Of a stretch of 50,529 nucleotides of DNA, positions 28,701 to 35,058 are shown piece by piece. Source of the DNA: Alphaproteobacteria bacterium (GTDB taxonomy: Bacteria > Pseudomonadota > Alphaproteobacteria > Micropepsales > Micropepsaceae); NCBI GenBank assembly GCA_021324545.1, contig JAJPIX010000052.1:1-50529 (forward strand), given 5' to 3'. A program made the position numbers and the translations under genes. The first letter of the stretch is position 1. Each line of letters begins with the position of its first letter. The notes below the pieces were generated by a model. It made no database searches. It was not told the origin of the DNA and saw only the letters and a program-made list of their open reading frames with translations.

Positions 28701-29000
28701 GAAATTGACATCGAATTCGAGGATGACGACGGCCTCGCCCTGATAGGCGCGCGCCGTCATGGTCTTCAGTCCCTGGATCGAGCGCAGATAGGTCTCAAGC
28801 GGCTTTACCAGCAACCGCTCGCTGTCCTCGGGGCTGATGCCGGGATAGGCGACCGACACGACAATCACCGGGATCGGAACGTCAGGCTCCGATTCCTTCG
28901 GAATCACGATGAATGAGATGATGCCCGCCAGGATCGTGACCGCGAGAAGCGCGATCACAAGCCGCGTGTTCGTGACCGCCCAGTCGATGATGCGTTTCAT
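25770..29000 (-). CDS. RND family efflux transporter permease
   Basis: A 1076-residue inner-membrane proton-driven pump of the AcrB/HAE-1-like RND superfamily, closer to the MexK/VexK-like branch than to AcrB in appearance. It has an N-terminal helix (ALLAVTILAGIISFIVIP), a large periplasmic loop, the TM4 acidic residue in GILVDGAIIVVEYADRK, a second periplasmic loop and a C-terminal helix bundle with GIVVNHNIVLID. The open frame extends 37 codons upstream, but ATG 29000 is chosen because it overlaps the adaptor-gene stop as ATGA and gives the usual MKRIIDWAVTN start. No outer-membrane channel gene is nearby. Substrate unknown. Confidence 0.9.
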   Translation of the reverse strand: MKRIIDWAVTNTRLVIALLAVTILAGIISFIVIPKESEPDVPIPVIVVSVAYPGISPEDSERLLVKPLETYLRSIQGLKTMTARAYQGEAVVILEFDVNFDKDRALADVRAQTQTAQTELPPDAKPPQVQEFNTSLFPVITVSLYGNVPERTMLHIATDLRDQIKEIPDVLDAQLDGNRDEMLEIVIDPAKLESYGITQTEMFNAITNNNRLIAAGSIDTGHGSFAVKVPGVLENATDVLNLPIRATDNATVTLKDVAQVRRTFYDATSYASINGQRTIAIDVTKRIGANVIQTNQQVRDLVAEAQKSFPPGLHVTFIGDQSTDIRDSLHSLSDSIILAIVLVMIIVVAALGLRSGLLVGVAIPTTFLMSFMVLNGAGMTLNFMILFAMLLAVGILVDGAIIVVEYADRKMTEGIPPREAFADAARRMFWPVVSATATMIAAFLPMLMWPGVAGKYMSYFPITLIIVLSSSMVVALIFLPVLGGFFGRVPPPDPQHEKAIEASETGDWHDIPGITGWYARLADWITHNPGKMIAGAAAAVFVVLYLFVTHNHGTEFFVQTDPTQARVMISARGNISAQEERDIVMKVEKRIEGIKGVQYIYATSGGQNFGLNSQGGVPIDNIGHVTVELKPYAERGPGEKILEEIRQRTANIPGIHIEVREPQGGPAGGKDIMIDVSSDYYSALAQTTAAIRRHLDGMTTLRDLEDTRPLPGIEWDLEINRAVAQRFGVNAQTIGTAVQLVTDGIFVGRYRPDDSTQLIDIRVRYPSAQRGIRALDNVRVATTNGMVPISTFVTVKPAPQVNSIERVDAHRVFHVRADVKPGVNAAAEIAKIKAWIATQNFPRTVHVGFTGADKDQQESGMFLIEAAFMALFMIAMVLLAMFNSFYHASLILVAVILAMIGALLGMVVMAQSFSIIMTGTGLLALAGIVVNHNIVLIDTYHKLLESGMNPIEAVIRSSAQRLRPVFLTTITAIFGLLPMMLTAEVDFGTRHVTVGDPDAMMWTQLSTAIIFGLAFSKGITLGLVPALLAYPHRVRETHQGFRWAMGRVFGAPFRLVRRLGGRRTREQAAADATPAE

Positions 29001-30145
29001 GATGCGCTGCTCGCCTTGCCGCCGGGGACCGCAATCACGCGTTCGCCGTCGGTCACGAACTCCTGACCCACCGTGATGACCGTCAGCCTGTTGGGCAGGC
29101 CCGTCACCCACATTCCTTCCGGATTGTCGGACACGATCTCGACGGGAACGAAATGAACCACGCCGTTCTCGACCGCCCGCACACCCACGACGCCGTTGTC
29201 GTCGAGCACCAGGATACCGGGCGAAATCAGCTGGGCATCGAGATTCTTTACCGGGATGTGGATGTCGGCGCTGACACCGGCCCGCAGCTTGCCATCCGGA
29301 TTCGGAATCTCGACTTCAAGCTGGAAGGTGCGCGTGGTGTCATCGGCCTTGTCCGCCACGAAGTAGACTTTGCCCTGCACGGTTTCGCCGGTCACGAGCG
29401 TAACAGTTGCCGGATCGCCAACCTTGATCTGGCCGACTTCACGCTCCGACACCGAACCGACGGCCAGGAAAGGCTCCGGCGCGATCACAAGCTCGCATTT
29501 GTCGCCGGGACGCATGTAATCACCTTCGTCCACGTAACGGTCATCCACAAAACCGTCGAACGGCGCGCGAATCTTGGTGTTTTCCAGCTCGACCTGCTGG
29601 GTGCGCATGGCTGCGCGTGCGGCCTCCAGCGCCGCGGTTGCCTGTTTGGCTGCGTTGGCAGACATCGCGCCTTCGCGCAGAAGATTCTGGGCCGCGGTAT
29701 TTTCCTTTTCGCGTTCGGCAACCAGCGCGGCGGCTTCTTCATATTTCGCCTGGCGGTCGTTGACCATCAGCTCGCACAGCACGTCGCCGGCTTTTACATG
29801 GTCGCCCTTTTCAAAGTGGATCGTGCGCACGACGCCTTCGACTTGCGCCCGCACGTCAACGGCATGCAGCGCCTCGGTGCGGCCGCGGATGGTGATTGTC
29901 ACCGCGCGCTGGCTTGCCACAAGCTGCGCCACGCGCACCCGCGGAATGTCGGATCCTGTCTTCTTCTGGTCTCCGGGAACGGCGCTGGCGTTGTTTCCGC
30001 CCGTGAAAATGCCGGTCGCGAGGTAGAGGGCGACGATCAGGGCGATGGTGATGGCGGCGCGGTACCGCGGTTTGATGCGGCGCCAGAAATCCGGCTGCAC
30101 TCGTTCCCACCAGGCGCCCAGCGACCTGAATGCGCGGCGAAACAT
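28997..30145 (-). CDS. RND efflux periplasmic adaptor (membrane fusion protein)
   Basis: A 382-residue HlyD/AcrA-type adaptor. An N-terminal membrane anchor (about residues 31-50, ITIALIVALYLATGIF) is followed by a barrel-sandwich half with VDVRAQVEGVV and FEKGDHVKAGDVL. A coiled-coil hairpin spans about residues 130-185, then the second lipoyl half with IRAPFDGFV, a beta-barrel domain and a membrane-proximal domain. It would link the RND pump encoded next to an outer-membrane channel. It is translationally coupled to the pump by ATGA and lies 12 bases downstream of the padR-like gene, so the three form one operon. Confidence 0.9.
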   Translation of the reverse strand: MFRRAFRSLGAWWERVQPDFWRRIKPRYRAAITIALIVALYLATGIFTGGNNASAVPGDQKKTGSDIPRVRVAQLVASQRAVTITIRGRTEALHAVDVRAQVEGVVRTIHFEKGDHVKAGDVLCELMVNDRQAKYEEAAALVAEREKENTAAQNLLREGAMSANAAKQATAALEAARAAMRTQQVELENTKIRAPFDGFVDDRYVDEGDYMRPGDKCELVIAPEPFLAVGSVSEREVGQIKVGDPATVTLVTGETVQGKVYFVADKADDTTRTFQLEVEIPNPDGKLRAGVSADIHIPVKNLDAQLISPGILVLDDNGVVGVRAVENGVVHFVPVEIVSDNPEGMWVTGLPNRLTVITVGQEFVTDGERVIAVPGGKASSAS

Positions 30146-30157
30146 CGAATAAGCTCC

Positions 30158-30688
30158 CTATTCGGCGGCTTCCGCCGCTGGTCCTTCGATCTCCGCACGA
30201 TGGGTGCGGAGGTAATCCAGCATGGTGAGGTAGATCGCCCGGCCCAATCCCGTCACGAAGCGCTCCCCTGCGGTCTGCGGCTTCGTCTTTGGCTGCGCAC
30301 TCTGCGCGAGCTTTGCCTCTCCGTAGGCGATATAGGCATCAATCAGCGCCGTCACACGCCCTGGCGGTAACAAATGCGAAAAAAGCATTGCAAACACGAA
30401 AGGCGACCGGTGCTTGTCCTCCGGCAGGGGCTTCATGAGCGCCGCAACCAGGGCTTGCCGCCCGGCCTTCGTGATTGAATAGACCTTCCGGTCAGGCCGC
30501 TTTTCCTGCGCTTCCTCTCGCACAGAAACGAGGCCTTCCTCGGTCAGCCGGTTCAGCGCGGGGTAGATCGAGCCAAAGCTCGCCTCCACGAAATGCTGAT
30601 AACCGTCTTCCTCGAAAGACTTTTTTATCTCGTATCCTGTTGCGTCACCGCGGGTCAGGATGCCCAGGCAAATCGTTCGGACGTCCAC
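30158..30688 (-). CDS. PadR family transcriptional regulator
   Basis: A 176-residue PadR-type regulator. The N-terminal winged helix (about residues 1-85) contains ILTRGDATGYEIKKSFE, SFGSIYPALNRLTEEGLV and DRKVYSITKAGRQAL, and the C-terminal half is a helical dimerisation region. PadR proteins usually repress nearby efflux or detoxification genes and release DNA on ligand binding. Start GTG 30688 has GGGGCG as its ribosome-binding site. It is the first gene of the padR-adaptor-pump operon and has a strong palindrome directly upstream, consistent with autoregulation (inference). Confidence 0.9.
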   Translation of the reverse strand: MDVRTICLGILTRGDATGYEIKKSFEEDGYQHFVEASFGSIYPALNRLTEEGLVSVREEAQEKRPDRKVYSITKAGRQALVAALMKPLPEDKHRSPFVFAMLFSHLLPPGRVTALIDAYIAYGEAKLAQSAQPKTKPQTAGERFVTGLGRAIYLTMLDYLRTHRAEIEGPAAEAAE

Positions 30689-30689
30689 T

Positions 30690-30721
30690 TATATCGCCCC
30701 AATATACATCGGGGCTATATA
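30690..30721. promoter_or_regulatory. Putative PadR operator (dyad TATAT-c-GCCCC / GGGGC-t-ATATA)
   Basis: TATATCGCCCC (30690-30700) and GGGGCTATATA (30711-30721) are inverted repeats matching at 10 of 11 positions around a 10-base spacer. The dyad ends one base before the padR GTG start and covers its ribosome-binding site. Repressor bound here would block expression of padR and of the efflux genes behind it. Confidence 0.6.
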
Positions 30722-30825
30722 TAAGCCGCTCAACCCTTTTCAAGGTGTTGATCCAGCTGTTTTTTGCAGAACGCCCCTGCGCACTATGGGGATGATCATC
30801 ATAGCGGGAAAAGCGCGGGAATAGC

Positions 30826-31404
30826 TCAGATCAGCTCGATCCTGTCGACTTCAATCCCTTTCATCCCTTGGCGGGTGCAATAGCGTATTCGCTGTTCCGG
30901 ACTGAGCGCGCTGATCCCCGAGCGCCGCAGCGCGCTTGCGTGCACATAAACATCGCTTCCACCGCCATCGGGCATGATGAAGCCGAACCCCTTCTGGTCG
31001 TTGAAGAATTTGACCTTGCCTTCCACCATCGGGCCCGAAGGGCCGGCATCGCGGGAAAAATCCCGGCCGCCGCCAAACCGGTCACCTCCACCAAAGCGGT
31101 CTCCGCCGAAACGATCGCCTCCGCCAAGCCGGTCACCGCCGCCAAACCGTCCACCGGCCCTCGGGGCGCGGGGCGGGTTGGGATCGGCCGTGCTCAGGTC
31201 AACGCTGTGCACGGCGACGACCTGAAGGCCGCGCGGCGATTCCTGAAGATCGCAAACAACAGTTGTGCCTTGAGGAAGATTGGTTTGCCCCGTGGAGGCA
31301 AGCGCCGAGGCGTGACAAAACGCATCGTTTCCGTTTTCGAGCGTGATGAAACCGAACCCCTTTGTGGGGTTGAACCATTTAACCGTGCCCTTCACCGAGG
31401 CCAT
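30826..31404 (-). CDS. Double cold-shock domain protein with Gly-Asp-Arg-Phe linker
   Basis: A 192-residue protein with two CspA-type nucleic-acid-binding domains. Domain 1 (about 4-70) has KGTVKWFNPTKGFGFI; domain 2 (about 127-192) has EGKVKFFNDQKGFGFI and DVYVH. Both keep the RNP1 KGFGFI motif, while RNP2 of domain 1 is altered to DAFCH. Between them lies a linker (about 85-115) of repeated GGGDRF/GGDRF units, similar to RGG-type RNA-binding tails. Such proteins act as RNA chaperones. ATG 31404 is preferred because the domain starts at once; ATG 31443 would add 13 residues, and neither has a clear ribosome-binding site. Confidence 0.87.
   Translation of the reverse strand: MASVKGTVKWFNPTKGFGFITLENGNDAFCHASALASTGQTNLPQGTTVVCDLQESPRGLQVVAVHSVDLSTADPNPPRAPRAGGRFGGGDRLGGGDRFGGDRFGGGDRFGGGRDFSRDAGPSGPMVEGKVKFFNDQKGFGFIMPDGGGSDVYVHASALRRSGISALSPEQRIRYCTRQGMKGIEVDRIELI
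31068..31159. repeat. Short tandem repeats encoding the Csp linker
   Basis: Imperfect 12- to 18-base units of the form CCGCCAAACCGGTCA / CCACCAAAGCGGTCT / CCGCCGAAACGATCG recur about six times within the cold-shock gene and encode the GGGDRF-type units. Such in-frame repeats can change copy number between strains. Confidence 0.6.
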
Positions 31405-31650
31405 CGCAAGGCCGCGCGAGCCGCTTTCGTCCATGTTTGCCATGTGATGCCGATGCCGCCGCCGGGTGCCATTCGACCGCACGCCGGGCGCTTCCGGCTT
31501 CGCGCCCGCCGCCAAGGGCCCATCATGCGCAAAAGCAAGGTGAATCCGCAAGCCGAAGCGCGATGCTGCGCCGCAACCGCGGCGCCCCGATCCTGCCGGA
31601 TTTCGGGCTTTCTGTTATGACGTGCTCGGACCCCGGGGGACGAAAGCAGG

Positions 31651-32049
31651 ATGCTGCCGATCATTGCCATGATCATGGAGTGGCTGCCCAGAATCTCCCT
31701 CTGGATCCTGGCGCCTGCGGCCGTGCTGTTGTTTGTTCTGGCATTCAGCAGGGCCGCGCGGGGGCATTGCCTCCTGGGCTTCATGATCGTGGCGTCGCTA
31801 TCGGCGCTTCTGCTCCTGATAGGCGTGGTGCTTGTCGTAGGCGGCTACGGCAACGTGGTGATGCACGTGTTTCAGAACTTTGGCCCCATTGAGACCATCG
31901 ACTTCGTCGCCACGCTGGTTCCAAGCATAGGGTCGCAGCTTGGCAGCCTGCTCCCGGTTCTGGGAACTGCGGCGGGCGCGGGTTTGGCGGCCTTCGTCCT
32001 GCGAAGGCAGGCGCGCGGTTCGCAACCGGCATCGCAGGTTATGCGCTAG
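31651..32049 (+). CDS. Small hydrophobic membrane protein of unknown function
   Basis: A 132-residue protein with three likely membrane helices, near residues 15-33, 42-66 and 100-118. The C-terminus ends in a basic tail containing LRRQARGS. The sequence between helices two and three includes FQNFGPIETIDFVATLVPSIG. No family is recognised and no catalytic motif is visible. Start ATG 31651 is preceded by GGGGGACGAAAGCAGG, which supplies an adequate ribosome-binding region. It is divergent from the cold-shock gene and convergent with the stress-protein gene, so it is probably a single transcription unit. Confidence 0.6.
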   Translation: MLPIIAMIMEWLPRISLWILAPAAVLLFVLAFSRAARGHCLLGFMIVASLSALLLLIGVVLVVGGYGNVVMHVFQNFGPIETIDFVATLVPSIGSQLGSLLPVLGTAAGAGLAAFVLRRQARGSQPASQVMR

Positions 32050-32060
32050 GGTTGGGCCTG

Positions 32061-32489
32061 TCAGGGCACCACGACGACGGGACAACAGGACGACTCGACA
32101 ACCTTTTGCGACGTCCTGTGCTGAAAGAGGTCGGCCCACAAGTCGTGTTGCCCTTTGCCCACGACAATCAGGTCGCTCTTTGAGGCCTTTGCGACCTCCA
32201 GGATTGTCTCGGCGGAGTCGCCGCTGGCGGCCTTGATCTGCGCGTTTGGCAGCCCGGCATTCTCGGCGACGCGCTGGGCGCGCACGAGCTTCGATCTTGC
32301 TTCGGCGGCGATCACTTCGGACGGCGCCTCTCTCTCGATCTGGCTCATGCGTCTCAATTTGCTGCTTACGATCTCGCTGCTGACTGTGAGGATCGTGAGC
32401 TTTGCATCAAGGAACCGGGCAACCCGCGCAGCAAAACCCACCGCGCGTTCGGCATTGGCAGAGCCATTTGAAGCGACGAGAATTTGCAT
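32061..32489 (-). CDS. Universal stress protein (UspA family)
   Basis: A 142-residue single-domain Usp protein. It begins MQILVASNGSANAERAV, the usual first strand and loop, and has DLIVVGKGQHD followed by a C-terminal SCCPVVVVP strand. The ATP-binding G-x2-G-x9-G-(S/T) motif is only partly matched, so nucleotide binding is uncertain. Usp proteins are often induced by low oxygen and growth arrest. It lies 110 bases downstream of the PAS-only gene on the same strand, but the gap contains an excellent FNR/FixK-type box 55 bases upstream of its start. It is thus likely a target of the FixK-like regulator encoded two genes upstream. Confidence 0.88.
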   Translation of the reverse strand: MQILVASNGSANAERAVGFAARVARFLDAKLTILTVSSEIVSSKLRRMSQIEREAPSEVIAAEARSKLVRAQRVAENAGLPNAQIKAASGDSAETILEVAKASKSDLIVVGKGQHDLWADLFQHRTSQKVVESSCCPVVVVP

Positions 32490-32543
32490 GGCATTTTCAC
32501 TCCACGGTTTTCAAAATGTTAAGGCTCTCTGGCGCCAGCGGAC

Positions 32544-32557
32544 TTGAGCATTGTCAA
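32544..32557 (-). promoter_or_regulatory. FNR/FixK-type box upstream of the usp gene
   Basis: TTGAGCATTGTCAA matches TTGA-N6-TCAA perfectly and the full TTGAT-N4-ATCAA consensus at 8 of 10 positions. Its centre is about 61 bases from the usp start codon. That would place the transcription start about 41 bases downstream of the box centre, the usual class II activator position, with a leader of about 20 bases. Confidence 0.65.
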
Positions 32558-32599
32558 TCGGCACGATCGGTACAAATCCTTATGCCCCGCCCCGCAATC

Positions 32600-33796
32600 C
32601 TACGCGGCGGTCGAAGCCTTTTCTTTCAGCAAGGCTTCGAATTTTTCCAGATCGCTCAGGTCAATGAAATTCACGAGCGTGGCGCCCTGCGGAAGACGCG
32701 ACACGGAGAATGTCAACGTATGTCCGTCCGCTCTGGTGACCTTGTTCCATTCTGTCTCCAGCTCGCCGCCGTTTACAGCCGATGACACCAGGTTCCATAT
32801 GCCGTTCTCGCCGCTGCGGGCGGCACACAGTTCGGCGATGCGCGAGAAATGGGGCTCGCCCGACAGCTCAGTTTCATTCACCTTCCACATGCGGGCAAAC
32901 GCGTCGTTATGCACCTTCAAACGGCCGTCCATGCCGAAGATGGCAATGCCGTCCTCGACCGTGTTCAGGACCGCTCTTTGCACCTTGGTGAGCATGTTCA
33001 GCGATGATTTCAGGCGCAGCTGTTCGCTGATGTCCTCGAAGAGATAGGAGACGCCACCCAGCAGGTACGGGTGTGCAACAACATGCACGCTCCGCCCACC
33101 CGTCAGGTACCAGAACTGTTCGCGCCGCGTTTCGCCGCTTTCAAACGGCCGGACCAGCTCGCGTTTCCATGCCAAAAAATCGCGCTGTTCGGGAATTTTG
33201 TGCTCCTGCCGCAGCCGGTCGAGGATTTCCCCGTGGGTCGGCTGGGTGTCCAGCCATTCACCGGAGAAGTTCCACATCTTCGCGTACGCCGCGTTGTGGG
33301 CGATCATTTTCTGGTTGGATCCGAAAATCGCAACCGGCGTCTCGATCTGATTCAGCAAATCATGGCACGCATCGCTTTTCAGCTGGAGTTCGCTTTTCGC
33401 GCGCGTGGCGTCAGTGATGTCGATAGCAATGCCGGCTACTCCAAAATCCGGCAATTGCCGCATGTCCAGGGCATAGACTTTTATCCGGCCATCGCTCGCG
33501 GTCTGATAAACCGTCCTGGCTGCATCCTGTCCGGAAAGGGCAAGCCTCGCCAATTCGTGTTCGGACTGATCCAGCATTGCATTTGAGGCGATCGCATCCT
33601 TCAAGGTTGACGCGCCTGTTGCGGCGACAAATGCCTCGTTCGCCCATGTCAGCTCAAGGAGCTGATTGCGAATCCACACCGGTTCCGGAATGAGCTCCAG
33701 GATCGCCCGGAACTGGACTTCCGTATTCGGGGCTTCCGTTTTGTGAGACGTCAGGCGCGCTGCAATCTGTTCGATGGGCTGGGGAATCTTGGGCAT
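32600..33796 (-). CDS. PAS-domain protein without kinase domain
   Basis: A 398-residue cytosolic protein that appears to consist only of three PAS domains, at about residues 27-130, 143-258 and 270-385. Conserved PAS elements are WANEAFVAATG, the FGSNQKMIAHNAAYAKMW segment, and IFGMDGRLKVHNDAFARMW. It ends just after LVNFIDLSDLEKFEALLKEK, the point where related alphaproteobacterial sensor kinases continue into their histidine-phosphoacceptor helix. There is no kinase, cyclase or output domain and no membrane segment. It lies 54 bases after the FixK-like gene on the same strand and is probably co-transcribed. It may be a signal-sensing partner for a separate kinase (inference). Confidence 0.82.
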   Translation of the reverse strand: MPKIPQPIEQIAARLTSHKTEAPNTEVQFRAILELIPEPVWIRNQLLELTWANEAFVAATGASTLKDAIASNAMLDQSEHELARLALSGQDAARTVYQTASDGRIKVYALDMRQLPDFGVAGIAIDITDATRAKSELQLKSDACHDLLNQIETPVAIFGSNQKMIAHNAAYAKMWNFSGEWLDTQPTHGEILDRLRQEHKIPEQRDFLAWKRELVRPFESGETRREQFWYLTGGRSVHVVAHPYLLGGVSYLFEDISEQLRLKSSLNMLTKVQRAVLNTVEDGIAIFGMDGRLKVHNDAFARMWKVNETELSGEPHFSRIAELCAARSGENGIWNLVSSAVNGGELETEWNKVTRADGHTLTFSVSRLPQGATLVNFIDLSDLEKFEALLKEKASTAA

Positions 33797-33850
33797 CTTG
33801 TCAGGGACCGTAACGGAATGGGTGGCGATGGCGGCTTGTTCGGGAGACGC

Positions 33851-34573
33851 CTACTCGGCGGTCGCTTCGGAAAGGGCGCGCAGCGCTTCGACGTCCTTCA
33901 GGACGAGTTGATGGATGTTTGGAATTTCCACGATGCCGGCGTCCCGCAACTGGGCAAGGGACCGGCAGATGGTTTCGACGGACAGCCCGAGATGATCGGC
34001 AATGTCCCGCCGGCCCATGCTCAAATTAAGCAGCTGTCCCGCGCCCGTGCCACCCCGGCTCCTGAGGCGAAGCAGGAAGGAGCAAAGCCTTTCCTTCGCA
34101 CTCTGGCACGCCAGCGTGAACAGATGATCCTGGAACGCCATCATCCGCGAGGCGAAGTGCATGAGAAAATGCGTTCGAACGCTCGCGTCGCTGTCAAAAA
34201 GGCGGGTGATCTGGCTGCGCGGATAATAGGCGAGGCTCACGTAGTCGACCGCTTCCGCGGTGAAGAGATGATCGTTCTGATCGATGAAGCCGAGCATGTC
34301 TCCGGGCAACAGGAAATCGGCAATATATCGCTTGCCGTTTTGCGTATGCCGGCAAAGCCGCACGGTCCCGGCAATGATGCGATAGATGCGATCGACCGGG
34401 TGCCCTTCGCTGAATATCGTGTCGTTCCGTTCGAAGACCTGCCGCGCTCCGCGCTGAGCCTGAAGAACTCCTTCGAAGCCTTGCGCCGGCGCCGGTGAAA
34501 GAAGGCCGGGCCGCTGAGCGTCAATCGGCTGTTCGGATTTCGCCTGCGAATATTTCGTGTTTAAGGCGATCAT
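33851..34573 (-). CDS. fixK: Crp/Fnr family transcriptional regulator, FixK-like
   Basis: A 240-residue Crp/Fnr regulator. A cyclic-nucleotide-binding-like beta-roll spans about residues 40-150 (NDTIFSEGHPVDRIYRIIAGTVRLCR, given here by its ends, and FLLPGDMLGF), followed by a dimerisation helix and a C-terminal helix-turn-helix with MGRRDIADHLGLSVETICRS. The N-terminal cysteine cluster of oxygen-sensing FNR is absent, which points to the FixK subgroup; those regulators are usually controlled at transcription by FixLJ. Glu and Arg of the recognition helix (ETICRS) fit binding to TTGAT-type half-sites. The gene heads a minus-strand cluster with the PAS and usp genes. Confidence 0.85.
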   Translation of the reverse strand: MIALNTKYSQAKSEQPIDAQRPGLLSPAPAQGFEGVLQAQRGARQVFERNDTIFSEGHPVDRIYRIIAGTVRLCRHTQNGKRYIADFLLPGDMLGFIDQNDHLFTAEAVDYVSLAYYPRSQITRLFDSDASVRTHFLMHFASRMMAFQDHLFTLACQSAKERLCSFLLRLRSRGGTGAGQLLNLSMGRRDIADHLGLSVETICRSLAQLRDAGIVEIPNIHQLVLKDVEALRALSEATAE

Positions 34574-34650
34574 GAATATTCCCCTTGCCCGTGGAAGTTA
34601 TCGACAGGGCGAACATCCATGCTTGAGAAACAATTAAAAAGTCCGGTTCT

Positions 34651-34662
34651 TTCCCTAGGGAA
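34651..34662. promoter_or_regulatory. Perfect 12-bp palindrome TTCCCTAGGGAA
   Basis: A fully symmetric 12-base sequence about 80 bases upstream of the fixK-like start. It overlaps one of two inverted GGGAATATT copies. It may be an operator; no cognate protein is known to me. Confidence 0.35.
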
Positions 34663-34683
34663 TATTACATAGCCGCGTTGGAG

Positions 34684-34693
34684 ACTACGTAGT
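34684..34693. promoter_or_regulatory. FixJ-like palindrome ACTACGTAGT upstream of fixK-like gene
   Basis: A perfect 10-base palindrome containing TACGTAG on both strands, about 111 bases upstream of the fixK-like start codon. TACGTAG-type cores are, from memory, one class of site bound by rhizobial FixJ, whose principal target is fixK. A FixJ-like regulator is encoded 9 kb away at 43213-43893. Confidence 0.45.
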
Positions 34694-34795
34694 TTATCGG
34701 ATGACCAATTATTCTGACCGGCTGACCGCCAGCATTCCGGCTTTCTTTGCGTACATCGCGTACGGATTTTCCCCGACGCGAAATGTGCTTTCGAT

Positions 34796-34809
34796 TTGAT
34801 GAATGACAA
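34796..34809 (+). promoter_or_regulatory. FNR/FixK-like box upstream of the membrane-protein/lysozyme pair
   Basis: TTGATGAATGACAA matches TTGAT-N4-ATCAA at 8 of 10 positions, with a perfect left half-site. The box centre is about 67 bases before the ATG at 34870, compatible with a class II activated promoter. Confidence 0.45.
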
Positions 34810-34869
34810 TGGGCTTCACGCGGGCCCGCACAATGATGGCGGACGAAGTTGTTTGAACGGAGTGCCGCA

Positions 34870-35058
34870 ATGCCGTCGAAAGTTCTGCTCACGCCGCGGG
34901 GAGCATTTCCGGTCGCGCTCGTTCGTCTGCTTCGACTTGTCCTGGCTTTTGCAGCCACAAGCTTCATCTCGTACTGCGGCGTCTCCGGGCTTGGGCCGAT
35001 TGACGCGCACAAGCCGCCACAGACGGCCGCCACCCACGCCGAAAGGCCCGCGCCATGA
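34870..35058 (+). CDS. Small membrane protein coupled to lysozyme (possible holin/spanin-like partner)
   Basis: A 62-residue protein with a basic N-terminus, one hydrophobic segment at about residues 17-42 (FPVALVRLLRLVLAFAATSF then ISYCGV) and a proline-rich polar tail. ATG 34870 has GGAG eight bases upstream. The stop overlaps the lysozyme start as ATGA, so the two are translationally coupled. Its size, topology and position next to an endolysin-like gene recall phage holins or spanin components, but no sequence family is recognised and no other phage gene is present. Confidence 0.55.
   Translation: MPSKVLLTPRGAFPVALVRLLRLVLAFAATSFISYCGVSGLGPIDAHKPPQTAATHAERPAP

Larger units (their letters stand above)
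34574..34869. other. 296-base divergent regulatory region between fixK-like and lysozyme genes
   Basis: An AT-richer region without a credible gene. It contains a TACGTA-centred palindrome (34684-34693), a perfect TTCCCTAGGGAA palindrome (34651-34662), inverted copies of GGGAATATT (34575-34583 and 34658-34666) and an FNR/FixK-like box (34796-34809) facing the lysozyme side. This density of symmetric sites suggests control of both divergent units. Confidence 0.6.

Noticed and set aside
26463..28916. 817-codon plus-strand open frame across the RND pump gene
   Set aside because: It is the antisense shadow of a strongly conserved pump; its product is rich in His, Arg and Asp with no domain.
31068..31159. 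Possible CRISPR-like array from repeated units
   Set aside because: Units are 12-18 bases, imperfect, in frame and encode the GGGDRF linker; there are no unique spacers and no cas genes.
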